DNA of 64,000 nucleotides from Enoplolaimus lenunculus (Eukaryota > Nematoda > Enoplea > Enoplida > Thoracostomopsidae), in assembly GCA_030248215.1 (NCBI GenBank), contig JASANG010001739.1, forward strand, positions 1 to 64,000. Reading direction: 5' to 3'. The position numbers and the translations under genes are program-made. This document shows positions 36,141 through 49,429 of this stretch, in pieces (within the stretch, counting starts at the first letter, position 1; every line of letters starts with the position of its first letter). The notes below the pieces were generated by a model. The model was not told the origin of the DNA, did no database searches, and was given only the letters and a program-made list of their open reading frames with translations.

Positions 36141-38275
36141 TGATAGCAAACCAGGGCGATCTCATGAGGGCTGGACGATGCTATTGTTCGGTTGAATCAA
36201 TAAGAACATCAAAAATAACTAACTATTCGCGGCACCGAATTTACTTTATATTCCGTTATGAAATATCGATCTCGGCGAATCATTCTATTGAGAAAGATCG
36301 GTCTAAGCAGGTCTTTGCTGCGAAAAAATATGACGAAGAAAAAATATCCTGTTACACCGGTAATCTGACGAAAATTTTTGCTTATACGGCTAAGCGCAAC
36401 ATCGAAGCATACAAAAATAACAAATAAAACAAATTTTAAAGCAAGCTCAATATCGTCATGTCGCTATTAAATCTACAAAATATTCTCCAGAACACAAAAT
36501 TTCACATTTTATGCCGTGTACTGCAGTAGTAGCTGCTTCTGTTTTGGCGTGAGGTTTGATTGTTGAAATAGCTACGTTTCCTTATGATTGCGCCAGCCAG
36601 ATATAATGAAACTGCAAACTCCATCATGCATAATATATGTTTTCAAAAGAAATATATAATATTGTAACTTATAGGTTTATTCATGATGTTCAACCGCGGT
36701 ACAAGTCGTTATCGCCAAATTGCTGTGCCATACACTAAATGAATCAACGACAAAGATACATACTGTTTAAAAGAATCTCACGCTTGTTTTATCCACCAAA
36801 AGCACCAACGTTTTGAGTTCCATTATAGATGTCGTTTGTTTTCTTAATGTTTTAGTGTATTTCTATTTTCTTGCATGTTTGTAGTGGATGTTATTTGTAA
36901 TTAGGCGTGTTTGTGAATGTAGCCAACTCACCTGCTAGGGTGGCTATAAATTTTTCAGCAAGGCATACAAGGGTTTCCGCTGACTTACATGCAATGTTGA
37001 AAATATTCTTGAGTGGAGGGGCAAAATTTTTCCAGGTGGGGGCTGTAGCCCATGAGCCCCCTCTGTTACGGGCACGGTTTCTTTACTGTTTCGAACAGGC
37101 ATTTTAAAACGTTTAACTAAACAGAAACACGACATTTGAACATAACTTTTACGTTAACTAAATAAAGTTCTGGAGTAAACAACCAACCCGATTTTCCAAA
37201 GTACAAGTCAATTAAATTTCAAATTTTAGTATCATATGACATTCTACATGGCATTCAGGATAGTTTACCACAAATTTAAAGACATTTTCGAACATGTCAT
37301 ATGATATTGACAGACAATATTTCAAAAAATCATATGATGTTGCAGTTCAAACAGCGAGTGTCACGTTAGAAGAGCAGAAAGTTCAATTTTTTAATTTATT
37401 GTATGACCAAACATTGAACGAATTACGGCTGGCTGGCGCATAAGGGAAGGACCAAAACAATTCATGGCAGCTGGCATTAAGTATTATATATTATATATGT
37501 TTCAAGTCGCGGTTCTGTATATATCCAATAGTAATGAAAACGTTTTAACCCCGATAATTTCTTAAGCTCAAGACAAAGTACTGAAGACAAAGGGCATTTG
37601 GTGTTTACTAAAATATACGTCCGATCTTGACCTCAGAATTGCCGGTTGTGTTAGCTCATAAAAACGGCCTTTTGAGCTCAGGGCAGCGCATTGAGCAAAA
37701 TTGAATTTTGCAAATTTGCAAAACAAATTAATTACGAATATCCCAAACACAAAATGTAATTTCGGTTATAGACTCGTCCGGTAAGAATTGCCGGATATCC
37801 GGACGTGAAAAATATCTGATGACCAGCATTGTAGCGGCGATTGTTCATGAAATACAAATCACTATTAAACGTTGCGGGCTCATGCATACCTATATCAGTG
37901 CGAATCGTTTTCTGCGGGACGGCGATAGAAGTCGGACTATATACATTTGGGCAAACGTAGCATATATAGGCAGGGTGTAGCATGATATTCGTCTCCATGT
38001 CCTATAAACAGCCGTGTTCGTTCCCGTTATAGGAATGCCGGAAATTTCGTTATTTTTGAGACGTCCTGGAGGCCGTCTCCTTTCAAGCGAGATAAACATT
38101 AAGTCACGGAAGGAAGAATTGTAAGCTACATTCTGACATTTGAATGCAATATAGTATTAGATTTAAATTCATTATCCGGCTCTGTCAGTTTTGCTATCCG
38201 GTCGCACCCTGGCGCAGAATGCGGTGTAGTACGGCAATTTTTACTTTTCTGAGGTGCAGCACTCCCTGACCCCCG
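36141..38275. other. No gene seen; repeats
   Basis: Holds the MITE at 36925-37078 and a GGATATCC fragment near 37790. An open stretch at 36240-36427 is Lys/Asn-rich and cannot be tied to other exons. Confidence 0.35.
36925..37078. mobile_element. MITE, GCCCGTAACAGAG-ended family
   Basis: CATACAAGGGTTTCCGCTGAC, TTTTTCCAGGTGGGGGCTGT and CCCCCTCTGTTACGGGCACGG match the family at 29317-29476 in order. Left end is diverged. Confidence 0.55.
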
Positions 38276-38309
38276 CTTATAGGGATGCTGAAAACAGTCA
38301 CAATTATAT

Positions 38310-38390
38310 TTGTATGTACTCCTGATACATTGCTGTTCTGGGACAATGGGATGGCCTTTTAGGGTAACATTGGTCGTAACTTCAGGTTTT
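38310..38390. repeat. Single arm of the CCCGGGACAG foldback family
   Basis: TGTACTCCTGATACATTGCTG then TTCTGGGACAATGGGATGG is the reverse complement of the arm at 30380-30450. Confidence 0.6.
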
Positions 38391-38863
38391 TCATTGAAAA
38401 AGTGGAGCTTAAGTATAGGTTCAGAAAAACGCTCTGAAATTTTCTTACCGTGATTTCCACGAAAAACGTTTCTGTTTTTGAGACAGCCTGTAGGCCGTCT
38501 CTACTAAATCCAGATTATGTGTTGAGGTACCACTTTTACAACAGCTCGTTGTGAGTTTTTATAGGGTTAAGTAGTCGCCTACCCTCGACACCTATATCTC
38601 AGCGAAGTTTCGAGCGAGAGGTTATCCCGAGCTCGGGGTAGGTATCGTCCGGTGAAGCTCACATTGGACAGCTGTGTATCCATAGATAACGAGGCATCCA
38701 TGAGGGTTAGTCACACCCAACTGCCTCTCTAGGCAGTTTACCCTAGGTTTACAAAATAAGCTTGCGTATATTTATATCAGCTAACATTCAGCTGATTCAA
38801 CGCAAACTAATAGCTGAAATAATTGAGGCACCGATAAATATTCGCCTCAATAAATTCAAATAT

Positions 38864-38925
38864 ACGGTACCGACAAACAACAATATCACGGTACCGACAA
38901 ATCTTGACATCTCGGTACCTAATAC
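38864..38925. repeat. Imperfect 25-bp tandem repeat, CGGTACCGACAAA
   Basis: Three copies of a CGGTACC(GACAAA)-headed unit. In one plus-strand frame they read TVPTN repeats inside an 82-codon frame; no evidence that it is translated. Confidence 0.6.
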
Positions 38926-39386
38926 GCGGGCACCCACGAGCCCGTCTGGCTGCATGACGGCGAGCCTCGCACCGTTCACCATGGAGGTACTAAAGACTAA
39001 ACTAATCTAACTAACTTATCTAAGCTAACTAAGTTGGGGAAACTAGGCGTAGGGCAAGTATGCATGATTGACACAAGCCTATGTATATGTGTGCAACTCA
39101 CGGTTTTACTCCGCCAAGTTTATTTGAGTATTATCGATTTTATGACTTATACAGAAAATATATGGGGTAGATAGGACCCCACTTAGTCCCCACCAAGCGG
39201 GTGGCTCACCTACGCATGAGCAGAGGAGAAAATTTACTAATACTGACAGAATTCCACTCCGGTGTAAGTAGTTTATTGAAAAGTTATAGAACTAAGCGCC
39301 TTTTGCGGCTGAAAATAAAATAGAAAACAGAATATAATGTAAACCATTGACGTATATTACTCTACCATTTCCACCGAAGTATTTGC

Positions 39387-39975
39387 TTATATTTCATTTA
39401 CCTCTCGCGTATGCGAAGCAGAAGTCGCCCCAGCTTCAGCCGAAGTTCCTGGTTGACGCGATTCAGGACCGGATCGGCTCCCAGTATCTCTGGGCCGAAA
39501 CGGTTGAGCCTTTGGATCGAGCTTAGATGGAGAGCTCCGAGGCGAAATTACATCAGCTTCTGACTGGACGGGAAGCGGACTATCTGTCACGACTTCAAGT
39601 TCCAAGGTTATTGAGTCCTTTTGAGACATTTAGTAACAAGTAATAATTAAAACGAATTTTGACTAGTTATTTAGCACCTGAATGCAATTGGGTTAAAACC
39701 CAGTATAGTAACTCTATCCGGAAAAGGAGATTTGAATCCGAAATCCGAAAACCTATTGAACTTTATTATTATATTACAAATTAGTGCTTACCGTGACTTC
39801 TGGGATCTCTGCCGGTGGAACCGGTAAAGGATGGAGATCCGGCTGATCAAAAGACAAGCCTGCCCAGCAGGGTTGATGCAGCACGGTCCACCCGCACCAG
39901 TCAAGGCCAGCCGCCCATAACCAATTGCGTGCTAAGTGAAAGTAAAACTCTGCCTCAAATAACTTATGCGACATT
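39387..39975 (-). CDS. Two possible minus-strand exons, unknown protein
   Basis: Exon candidates 39793-39975 and about 39402-39613. The first ends with a strong donor (GTCACG/GTAAGC) after PPAEIPEVT; the second runs from DSITLELEVV through a Ser/Pro/Arg-rich stretch to SHTRE and the donor GAG/GTAAAT. Phases agree if the acceptor is CAAAAG before 39613. The first exon's Trp-rich reading is unusual and may be wrong. Could be downstream exons of the PAH/DSRM gene or a separate gene. Confidence 0.3.
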
Positions 39976-40628
39976 TTCTCAGCAATCTAATATCATTCCC
40001 AAAACCGTGAGATACCTATTACTTTACAAAACACCGTTAGAATAAAAGCATAAATGAGAATTTTTGAAACACCACAAGAAAACCATTCACCGATTACCAC
40101 TTAGTTTTCTGCATACTGACTATATTTTCTCGGAATGTTAAAACACCCTTATTCAGAATTATGTTGGAAATTTGCATAACCGGTCCCATAACTCGGGACC
40201 GGTTGCCCGTAATTTTCCTGAAAAATCATAAAATTCCAACAAAAGAAAACACAAAACAACACATGTATAACACTTAAACTAATACCGCCATTTCCCAGCC
40301 ATGTAAAACTAACATAATAATTTTAACCAATCACAAACATCCGTTGCATATCGAAAATTTCTCCAACAGCAAATCAATAACTGCCAACAGAACGAAATGT
40401 AGAATCTTAGTAGCTACTAAGATTTCATCAAAGAATGTAACCTTTATTAAATAATTAATATTTTTTAGAGTTTTTAGGGTGAAAGGTAAGTTTTCTAAAA
40501 ATGTATTGCCCCTCGTCCCGTGTATACATCCGGCAGTAGTACGAGCTCTGTGCTACTTACCAACCATTACCAACTCATATACTCCCCCAAAACCTTGTGT
40601 GCATATAGACAGTCTCTACAGGATTAGA

Positions 40629-40672
40629 CCTTCCAGAACCGCAAAATACACCTTCCAGAACCGCAAAATACA
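40629..40672. repeat. 22-bp tandem duplication
   Basis: CCTTCCAGAACCGCAAAATA followed by CA occurs twice in succession, unchanged. Confidence 0.8.
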
Positions 40673-41045
40673 CTCCGAACTCACCGAACAGCACAGTACC
40701 TGTTAAAGACCGAATTTACTTTTTACACTTGCCCAGGTCCCTACGTAGTTTAAGCAAATCCAAAACACGCATTGCTGTTTTGCTAGGCCCATGCAACACC
40801 GCAATATACATTCGTGCACGACTTGTTGCAAAATTTTACACCGGCGTAGACAATACTACAAATTATGTTTCAAATGTCATAATTAACTTGTATGTTCCTT
40901 TGCATTTAGCTTCTTTTGCAAAAACGTGGTTACTGTAATAAACAATAAAACCCAGTGCCGTTTTTGAGTTATAAACATACAAAACAAAAACCGAAACCTA
41001 GTTTAAAAACAAACACAAATTTACAGAAAACACCTTCACAAACAT

Positions 41046-44000
41046 TTATAATCGCAAATTAGGAGCGCATTCACGGCACGGTTCTGGCAAGTATTTCAGT
41101 TTGCAAACAGCAACAGCAGAAACGTCTACTTTGGCTTCCTTTTTGCTCGACCGATAATCATTCGCCTTGTAAGTTACATCGTTGAGTAAAAGCTGAAAAA
41201 TGGCAGATGTTACATTTACGGTGGTAACTGTAGAGTAAGCATACTCCTAAACCTAAGCGTTGAAACATTGTAGACCTAAATCTAAGTAAAAATGGTGTAA
41301 AATCAAAGAATCCACCAGGAAACACCACGGCCGAAAAAATTGACAATAATTTAAGGATATTAAACGCAGATTACATAAACTGTCTGCAACATCTATTAGC
41401 GTTATAAACACAAACACGTAAGCGCTAACTTCGGCAACACATACTAGCGCGGACAACTACAACAAAAAGCAACGACCAAAATTCCCATACCTTGCCACAA
41501 TACCGTCTGTACCCAAAATCATCGACATGTTCGTCAAAAAAGAACACCGGGGAAACCCATCGACGCCGCTGCACAATACGGTAAATGAGCGATACTGGAT
41601 GCTGATGGCTACACAGTTGTGACATAAACATCGCAATTTCATCTTCTTCCTTTGTTTTGTTGTGTTGATTGTCGCTTCCTTCTACAATAAAATATCGTGC
41701 GAAAATTCTGGGCAGTATTTACACAATGATTTTAGTGTTCCATCTTAGAAAAACTTCATTTGACATGAAAATAATTGGATTGTAACGCTATTTTATCGAC
41801 ACACAAACTTCAGTCAAGATCACTGCGTACCAAAAGTTTTGAATTGTCACATAACTTCTGTCACAACAAACGAAATTACGCTTCTATTTAGTTGCAGTAC
41901 TGTTCAAATATTAACTTAATTTTTATATTCGACGAAGAATTTTAGTACAAACATTGGTCCATAGAAATAAATAATGTGCATTAAATGTATTGAAATACCA
42001 CCAATCTCAAGATTTAGCGCCATTCAAATCTGAGGAAAAAACAAATTTTTAAACTTATTTTGAAAACTGCGCTAAGTAAACAGCCGCGTACCCAACAGCA
42101 AACACTACTCACCTTGTTCTTCGGGCTCAACAGTTTGGTCAACTTTTTTTCTCAGTTCAGCCCAAGAAATTTTCAATTCTTCATCAAATTCTGCAGCAAA
42201 CAATGTTACACATGCCATCAAGCATCAGAAAGGCATGGGATGTCGTTCAAGAACCGAGATAGGAACCGCCCATCCCTGATTTAGAAATATTTTAGTTAAG
42301 TGATGATTTATTGTGTTTTCATCAGGCTAAGCCTGCAATGTTTCCACACCAAGTTACTTAATATTTTTATCGTAATATTCATGGTCTATCAAAAACAGGA
42401 AACAATAATGCGCCATTCACAATAATTTCTGAGTGATTGCCATCGATTTGTTCTGGTGTTGTGGTTACATCACGTAAACACTAGTTTCTCAGTTAGGTTT
42501 ACCCAAACGCATGACACAGAAAATTATTTGTGTTTGACACGTGTAAACATTAGTATTTACATAATTTTGTATGAGGGTTAACAGAGCAAAATATAACTTA
42601 CAATTTTAAATATAATGAAAGTACACTTATTTGTTTACGTTATAATTACACTAAATTTCAACAATTTTATTACCCACACACCATACAAATTTATGTGTTG
42701 GAGCCATCCTAAAGAATGTCAAATAATTTTCTGTGACATCATACGTATGTTACGGTGGCCCTAACGGAGAAATTAGTGTTAGGGAGGGGCTAACGAGTGT
42801 ACATTTAAAAATTTGTACATGAGAACCCCAACACCTGTACAAATCGGAGACAGACTCTCAAAATTATTGTGAATGAAGCATCAGGTTATAAGAAATATCG
42901 CACCATTGTGCATACAAATAATAGCAATAAAATAGCAAAAACTATTGGTAGCTGTTAACGTGGCATGTTTTCTTTTTGCCTTTAATGTAAAACAACGTAA
43001 TCTACAAAAGCATATACCAGGAGAGGGTTCACGATCTTTCTTTATTGATGCCATTATCCTGAAAATAGAACTAAATTTACGCGTGCAGGTACACTGCCGA
43101 AAATAAAATTTCTGCAACATTGCCAAACTGAGAACAGGAAAACTACTAATTTCTAGCTAAACGGATGTTACCAAGACAGAACAGATGGAATGTTGTAAAC
43201 GTTCGAGGTGTAGCTAATTACAAATTCTTAAGCTAATTCGTTTGAATATTTGACATGATGCAAAAAGAAATCATATCGTAATAAATATCACTGCAAAACT
43301 TCTCTTGTACGTATGGATCACCCACGTTATACTGTTTACGGTACTGCAAAAAATGTCCACATATTTGCCTGCAATGGCAGTACACAACAATATTGTTCTA
43401 GTGTAACGCGGATGACCCATTATGAAAACAGTGAACGGAAAATCTGCAATTAAGTCAAGTTTAACCAGAAAAAACTTTCGCATACCCTTGGCTTTCCCAC
43501 CACTCGTCATCGCTACCTTTGTCATCTTCGTCCAACGGCTTCCCTGCTGCTATACGCTTGAGCCGTCCAAGTCTCCGCGCACAGACTGCAAATCCACGCC
43601 TAAATAGACAAAACAATATTAGTTCATATATATTAATACGCGCAAATGACTAGAAATGATTTTGCTAAAAACCTAAATCGAAAATTACACGAAAGCTTGG
43701 AGATCGAGACTCGCTATAAATGAGACAGCTACGCCCACTCGTCAGACGTGGAAACATTATTTAAAAATAAGTATGCTTATATAACGGGTACGCCTTTTTC
43801 CAGATTCTGGTTTGACAGTTAAAAATAACATGCGACCATGCAATTGCTTAGATACAATACCTTCTCGGAAACGAATCACGACTTCGTTTAAACGACATTT
43901 CCACCTGTGACTGTGGTGCACCCCAGTCGATAAATTCTAGCTCATCAGTGGTCGCTTCTGTTTCTTTTTCGGGTTGAGATTTTTGCTGTTCTTTATTTTC

Positions 44001-46655
44001 TCCAATTTCATCATCAGTAACATATTCGCCGTTGCTGCTGCTGATCTCGCTATTCGTATCGTCGGAACCGCTTTCTTCACTGTCTTCCACAACGCCTTCA
44101 GAATCATCGTTATTGTTCTCACTCTGCTCTAATACGTTGCCAGTTAAATTCGACTGTGCCCCAGGTGCCTCCGTTGTTGTAGCAGTTGCCTCGGTTTCGT
44201 CAAACCCTGGTTTCTTGCCAGATGCCAAAAGATCTTTCATTTCCACACTGTTATCATTCCGTTGACTTTGTGCGAAACCATTATCGTTCTCGCAAGTCTC
44301 ACTTGCATTCGCAGCCTCAGCCTTCAACTCTGACAATAAGCAAGCCACACTAACCAAGTCTTTTCGCATAGATTTAGCTTTGTTCCGATGATCAGTTGAC
44401 CTTTTTTCTTTCTTTTTACTCGGATCCTTACCACCAGTTCGTTTTTCTTTCCTTTTCCGTTTCCTCGCACATTCTACTTTCGTACCACCGTCCTCGGACT
44501 GTTTGTGTTTCAGTTTTGCCTGATGCCACGCCTCCATATCTGGATCCACTAGTTTTGGTTTGACATTTTCAACTTTCACCGTTCGGAAAACTGTCTTGTT
44601 TGGGTAAGTATGTGGTTTTTCGTCAAGATTAGCTCGTCCTCTTCGCTTTGCATCTTTGCGCCACCGTCTAAACTCTGCTATATTTCGCACATTATTGGTT
44701 TCAATGTTAGAGTCATAAACTACATAGCTATCCGACTCATCGACAATACCATCCGATGGTTGTAACTTGTCACTCGCAACTTCTCTGTCATTCATGTTCA
44801 CATTCGTGTTAGATTCTTGATTTACCGGATGTGGCAGTATTCCAAAAGGTGGTCGGAAACTGGCGCTAGGCGGTGCTTGTATACGAGGTCTTGGTAAACG
44901 ATCCGAAGGGTTGTTTTGACGCATTTCACCAAATTGGAATCCAAGATCATCGAAATTATTGTAATGGTTGGTAGTCGAATTCGAAAACTGTTGACGTTGT
45001 TGTTGTTGTTGTTGTTGTTGCTGCTGTTCAGGTTCAGCATGGTCGCTAAACCTACTATACCGTTTTCGATATTGGCCAGTTGCAGTTGGCAACGGCTGCT
45101 GTGATTGCTGTTCTAAAATAAAATGTGCACAATACACGTACACCTTTGTAAGCCTAAACACAAACTAAAGACTCTCAATCTCCCTGTCTCCCACTAGGCA
45201 GGCCCCTACACCTAAATGGGACTTACGCGATGTAAAAAATATTGCCAGCACCGCAATAACTACGATATATGCCAAACAACCACCAAAATAGTACGTCTGC
45301 CCGGTCTCGTTATTTTGATATAGAATTTAAATACCAGCAATATGCCAGAAATTACAAAAGCATCTAGAACACGTTATTTTTGAAAATATTTATAATCATT
45401 TTGCAAATGCATATTATCTACATGTAGTTGTATATTTCTAAAATAGCGACTCTTTACATTTTAATATCGATTTTAGAAATTCAACAACCTGACATGTTCA
45501 AACTTCAATACGCACTACTGTTGGAAGACAACAATCTTTTCAGTGCTCAATAGTCAATACCTGACTGATAAGTTTCTGCGCCTGAACTTGTGAACACTGG
45601 ACGGCTCACTAGGTGTGAACGAACACCAGAAGCTAACGGCGTCACAGGTGGCGGTAGTCGTCCAGGAAATGGAGGTGCATGTGGTGGGGGCATTGTCATT
45701 TGCCCAGGAACCATGAACGGGGTTACAGGAACGTATTGTGTTGGCGGCATTGCAGAATAACCACCTACGACCGGAGCAAGAGTTGTGGAAATGGAACCCG
45801 CTGATACAACATTGTAGGGTGGCGCAACTAATCTATTTGGTTGTTGCGGATGACCTGGGTATGTTTGTGGAGCTTGTGTTGAAATTGGAGCTAGATATGC
45901 AGCCTGAAATGGTTGGGGCGGCACATTGCCCACGGGAGGCACAGTCGCAGGCAATGGCTGCACGAGAGGGCCTCCCAAAATCTGTGAACGCCATACAGAT
46001 GATGCCGCAGGATGCGAAGTTCCGGCGGTACCAGGCGGTTTCTAGAAATACAGTTCCATGGAAAATTGTACACACCAATATATTTTTAAGCTACACAACT
46101 GCAATGAGTCTTGATGAGCTTTATTAAAGAATCATGTAGCGCGTAAAAATGATTTTGTCATAAAAACCACACATTAATTAATAAACCAACGCCTAGCAAT
46201 CTAAACAAGTGCCAGAAATGGGTGCTGCTTTGCACTTTAAAATCTAACAAATTCTAGTGTTAACGAGCATAACTATTTAATGCTTATACTAATAATCATG
46301 TAAAAGGATCGAACCTCTGTTAGCTTGACAGATGGCAGGAATAGCTCAAAATCTTTGCGAATATCCGGAAATCCCGCAAACAACTCATTGACTTGCCCAC
46401 ATAACGCACTTTTCGCCTTTCCAGAATCCTATAAAGACGTCATTAAAGATTCAGTTATAACAGGCTAAACCAAAATTTTCTTGCTTCATATTGAGATCCG
46501 TATTTTTACGTACGTATTTTGAACATTAAAGCTCAAAGCCTTTCTACAGACAACCGAAATAAACGAGACATGATTTTGCTTACCACAGCATGATCTTTAC
46601 TGTAAGTCTTCAGTAACTGTATAAACTTTCGGTAGTCCTCGTAGCTGACGGTGGC
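41046..46655 (-). CDS. PAH-like and dsRNA-binding-domain (DSRM) protein, 5' partial
   Basis: Seven exons read down the minus strand: 46584-46655, 46315-46428, 45561-46041, 43861-45112, 43466-43599, 41491-41681, 41046-41192 (stop TAA). All phases match. Exons 1-2 give a paired-amphipathic-helix-like segment (SYEDYRKFIQLLKTYS, then VNELFAGFPDIRKDFELFLP, compare SIN3 VSxLFxGxPDLxxxFxxFLP). Exon 3 is Pro/Gln/Gly-rich. Exon 4 (417 codons) has a polyQ run of about ten, a RRW-KDAKRRGR patch, a KRKRKEK nuclear-signal-like block and a very acidic Ser/Glu end. Exons 6-7 form one dsRBD: HPVSLIYRIVQRRRW, FFFDEHVDDFGY, then LLLNDVTYKAND and the signature SSKKEAKVDVSAVAVCKLKYL. The domain sits at the C-terminus, as in SON, but I see no G-patch. 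Probably a nuclear RNA-binding or chromatin protein; the exact family is unknown to me. Upstream exons not found. Confidence 0.6.
42228..42282. repeat. Fragment ending in CGCCCATCCCTGA
   Basis: GAACCGAGATAGGAACCGCCCATCCCTGA equals the right end of the element at 50576-50976. Confidence 0.5.
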
Positions 46656-47021
46656 CTAAATATAATAAAAATCACTTGCGTAAATGTTGTCAAACGAGCG
46701 TTAGTTTTAATACAAACACACCGAGCTTAATCAAACTATACATCTGTATTCGGAGCGAGGTTGGAAAACCGTAGTTTTCAGGCTGCACAGAGCGACGCTT
46801 TCAATTTAAATCTATACAAGCTTTCATTGCCTTAAACTGGCAGAATCTTTTTATTAATTTGTGAATATGCAAACACTAACTCACCTTCACATTGCCCAAA
46901 TACCATATGTATTAAATTTTGCTTCTCGTGTTATGATATTTAACCACAATTTTTGTACAAGTTATGCTGAAGTTCCTTCAACAATACCGAAGTTTATAAT
47001 CCACAAATGTATCGAGTCTTT

Positions 47022-47531
47022 TCGGTTATCCCAACAGCCCGCGTTTGCGCCAAAGTGGCCGGATTCTTAAAATTTTTTCATATTTGAGCTTCGCATGATT
47101 TGCACGGATCATTTCACACCCAAATTTGAATGTTTGAAAATTCTATTTTTAAGGTCCCAATGTTCCCCCTCGGGACCCAAAATTTTTTTGTCCAAAAGTT
47201 TAACAAATTATATACCATTTTATGCAGTTTGCGGAGCTGATTCCAACGGTGTTACATTTTTTGCAATCAGACGATCGGTTAACGAATTATCGTCAAATAC
47301 CAATTTGGCGCCGACCCAAATCGTTGGCAACGCGCCAAATCATTTGCCAATAACTCGTTAACCAATCGTTTTATTACAAAAAAGGGGAACCTGGGGTTCT
47401 TAAAAATCGAACTCTTCAAAAATACAAATTTGGTCATGAAATGATTAGGGGAGGCTATAAGAAGCTCAAATATGCAAAAATTTTCAAAATTCGACCACTT
47501 TTGGGCTAACGCGGGCTGGGGGGATAACCGA
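47022..47531. mobile_element. 510-bp foldback MITE (TCGGTTATCCC family)
   Basis: Ends TCGGTTATCCCAACAGCCCG and, reverse-complemented, TCGGTTATCCCCCCAGCCCG are long terminal inverted repeats. The centre also folds: TTTGGCGCCGACCCAAA...GCGCCAAAT flanked by GGTTAACGAATTAT / AACTCGTTAACC. A second, shorter copy lies at 60190-60600. Confidence 0.8.
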
Positions 47532-47998
47532 AATGACCCAATGTATCTAGAGGCGCTACCTATTCTGCCAATCAGATCTGACCGCAGAAACTTCTACTCC
47601 AGCAGCAATTGCTTAGAATACAAAGAACAGTAGCGTATTTTTATTACTGACATCGAACAAAACTAACTAGCCAGGTAAAAAGAAAAAATAGCACATCCAG
47701 CAGGGTGCAAAACGAAACTGGGCTATACCGGAATCACAACAAATCTATACAAGAATCAGTATTGGAACCGGAACTGAAATTTTCGATTATATATAAATGA
47801 AAAATATAACTGAAGACTGAAGTAAAGCATTATTTTTCGGAGTCCGAATGTATAAAACAAAACTAGATACACACATGGTGTTACTGAAGGCTTTTTTTTA
47901 AATTCGGCAAGGGTTTTTTGGTGGTGTTTTGAATTTCAGTGCTTTTTTAAAATAAAATGGGTTTGTTCAAATATGTTCGAAAAACACACTTACATATA

Positions 47999-48374
47999 CA
48001 GGGTGCAAAGCGGAACTGGATTATACCGGAATCGGAATCTGAACAGCAAATGTATACCGGAATTGTAAACGGAAACGGAACTAGAAATTTTGTGACTGTA
48101 CGGATAATTTGAATTGACAAATATAATGCTGATTTAGAGTGTCTGTTAGAAAACAGCAATTTTTGAAAAGGTCGCATGGAAAATGGTGATGATTTTTGGC
48201 TCAGTAAAGCTAAAGTACAATCAAATATTAATAAGTTAACTCATCGAAAGTAATTTAATAGATAAATAATGCAAAATGTTTATGCAATGTATCATAACAA
48301 GATTAAAATTAAAATTTGAAAGTTCCGATTCTGATTGATGGTGCAATCGGAATCGGAAGTCCGGTTGCTCCCTG
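47999..48374. mobile_element. hAT-like MITE (CAGGGTGCAA family)
   Basis: 376 bp, from CAGGGTGCAAAGCGGAACTGG to CCGGTTGCTCCCTG, with CGGAATCGGAATC runs near both ends, as in the copy at 3413-3720. A diverged piece of the same family precedes it from 47703. Confidence 0.75.
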
Positions 48375-48649
48375 ATAATATACATGGATATATGTTTACA
48401 AATACATATAAAATGTAGGCACCAGAACGAGTCATAACTGCTGTGAAAAATGAAATAATGGTCTCTCTAATCTGTTGTAGTTTAGCAATTGAAATTGTCT
48501 TTTTGAAATAGTGGCTATATTTGTGACTGCCCATTATATCCTTCCAGGTCGGCTGAAAGCATGCTGGTATAAAACCATGGTGTCGTCAAATATATATGTA
48601 AATTTGACTAATTTGAGGGAACCAAGCAAAACATAACGACAACTAATAT

Positions 48650-48727
48650 GTGCGAATCAGAAACAGAATCGCAACTTCTTTTGAATCGACATTTTAGCCG
48701 GAATTCGAATTCAGTTTGCACCCTGTC
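48650..48727. repeat. Right-end fragment of the CAGGGTGCAA MITE family
   Basis: GCCGGAATTCGAATTCAGTTTGCACCCTG closes with the family's terminal repeat; no left end. Confidence 0.6.
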
Positions 48728-49429
48728 AGACAGAATCTAACTTTACAAACATGTGCTGTAATATAATGCACTGAACACCGTTTATCCGTGTTCATAACAG
48801 CAAATATAAAATTTTATACCAAAATTTAAAGAAACTAACAAATTTGTTTGTTAGTGTACAAAATCCGTGGTTGTACGGTCTTAGCACGATTGCGAAATAT
48901 GTATATATGTTTAGATTTGCAAGCTCACCGTAATATATACGTACATAAAATATATATTAAAGCTGGAACGCCCCATATGCGTTTTTTGGACACGTTTTCC
49001 GCATACGTTGTTTACAATGGTTTCATAGTACAGAGACGAGATCGTTCTATGATTAGCAAATTTTTACATACTTTGTTATGCATCTGCTAACACTTTTGCG
49101 CATGGAGTACTACATTATTGACCAATTTCAAACCCATTGCGATCTTGCCGATTCCGAATCTTGACTTTGCAAAATATATTCGTTTAGATAAAAATTTTGT
49201 AGCAGTTTGATATGATGGCTTTAGCAAATCTAATTTCATGCAGGCAAGTCCAACATGCGCTCATGTGAATTTTGAAATATCGAAACCGGATTTAATGAAA
49301 CAAACATTGACATCGAAACTGCAAGTACTGAAAGGTTTTGAAAAATAAAAATAATTCAGTACATTCCAACTCGTATTTAAAATACACACAAATGTTTTCG
49401 AAGCTTTTCGGATTTCAAATTGAAATAGA

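Noticed and set aside
38762-39010. 82-codon frame with TVPTN repeats
   Set aside because: Explained by a CGGTACCGACAAA tandem repeat; no other support.
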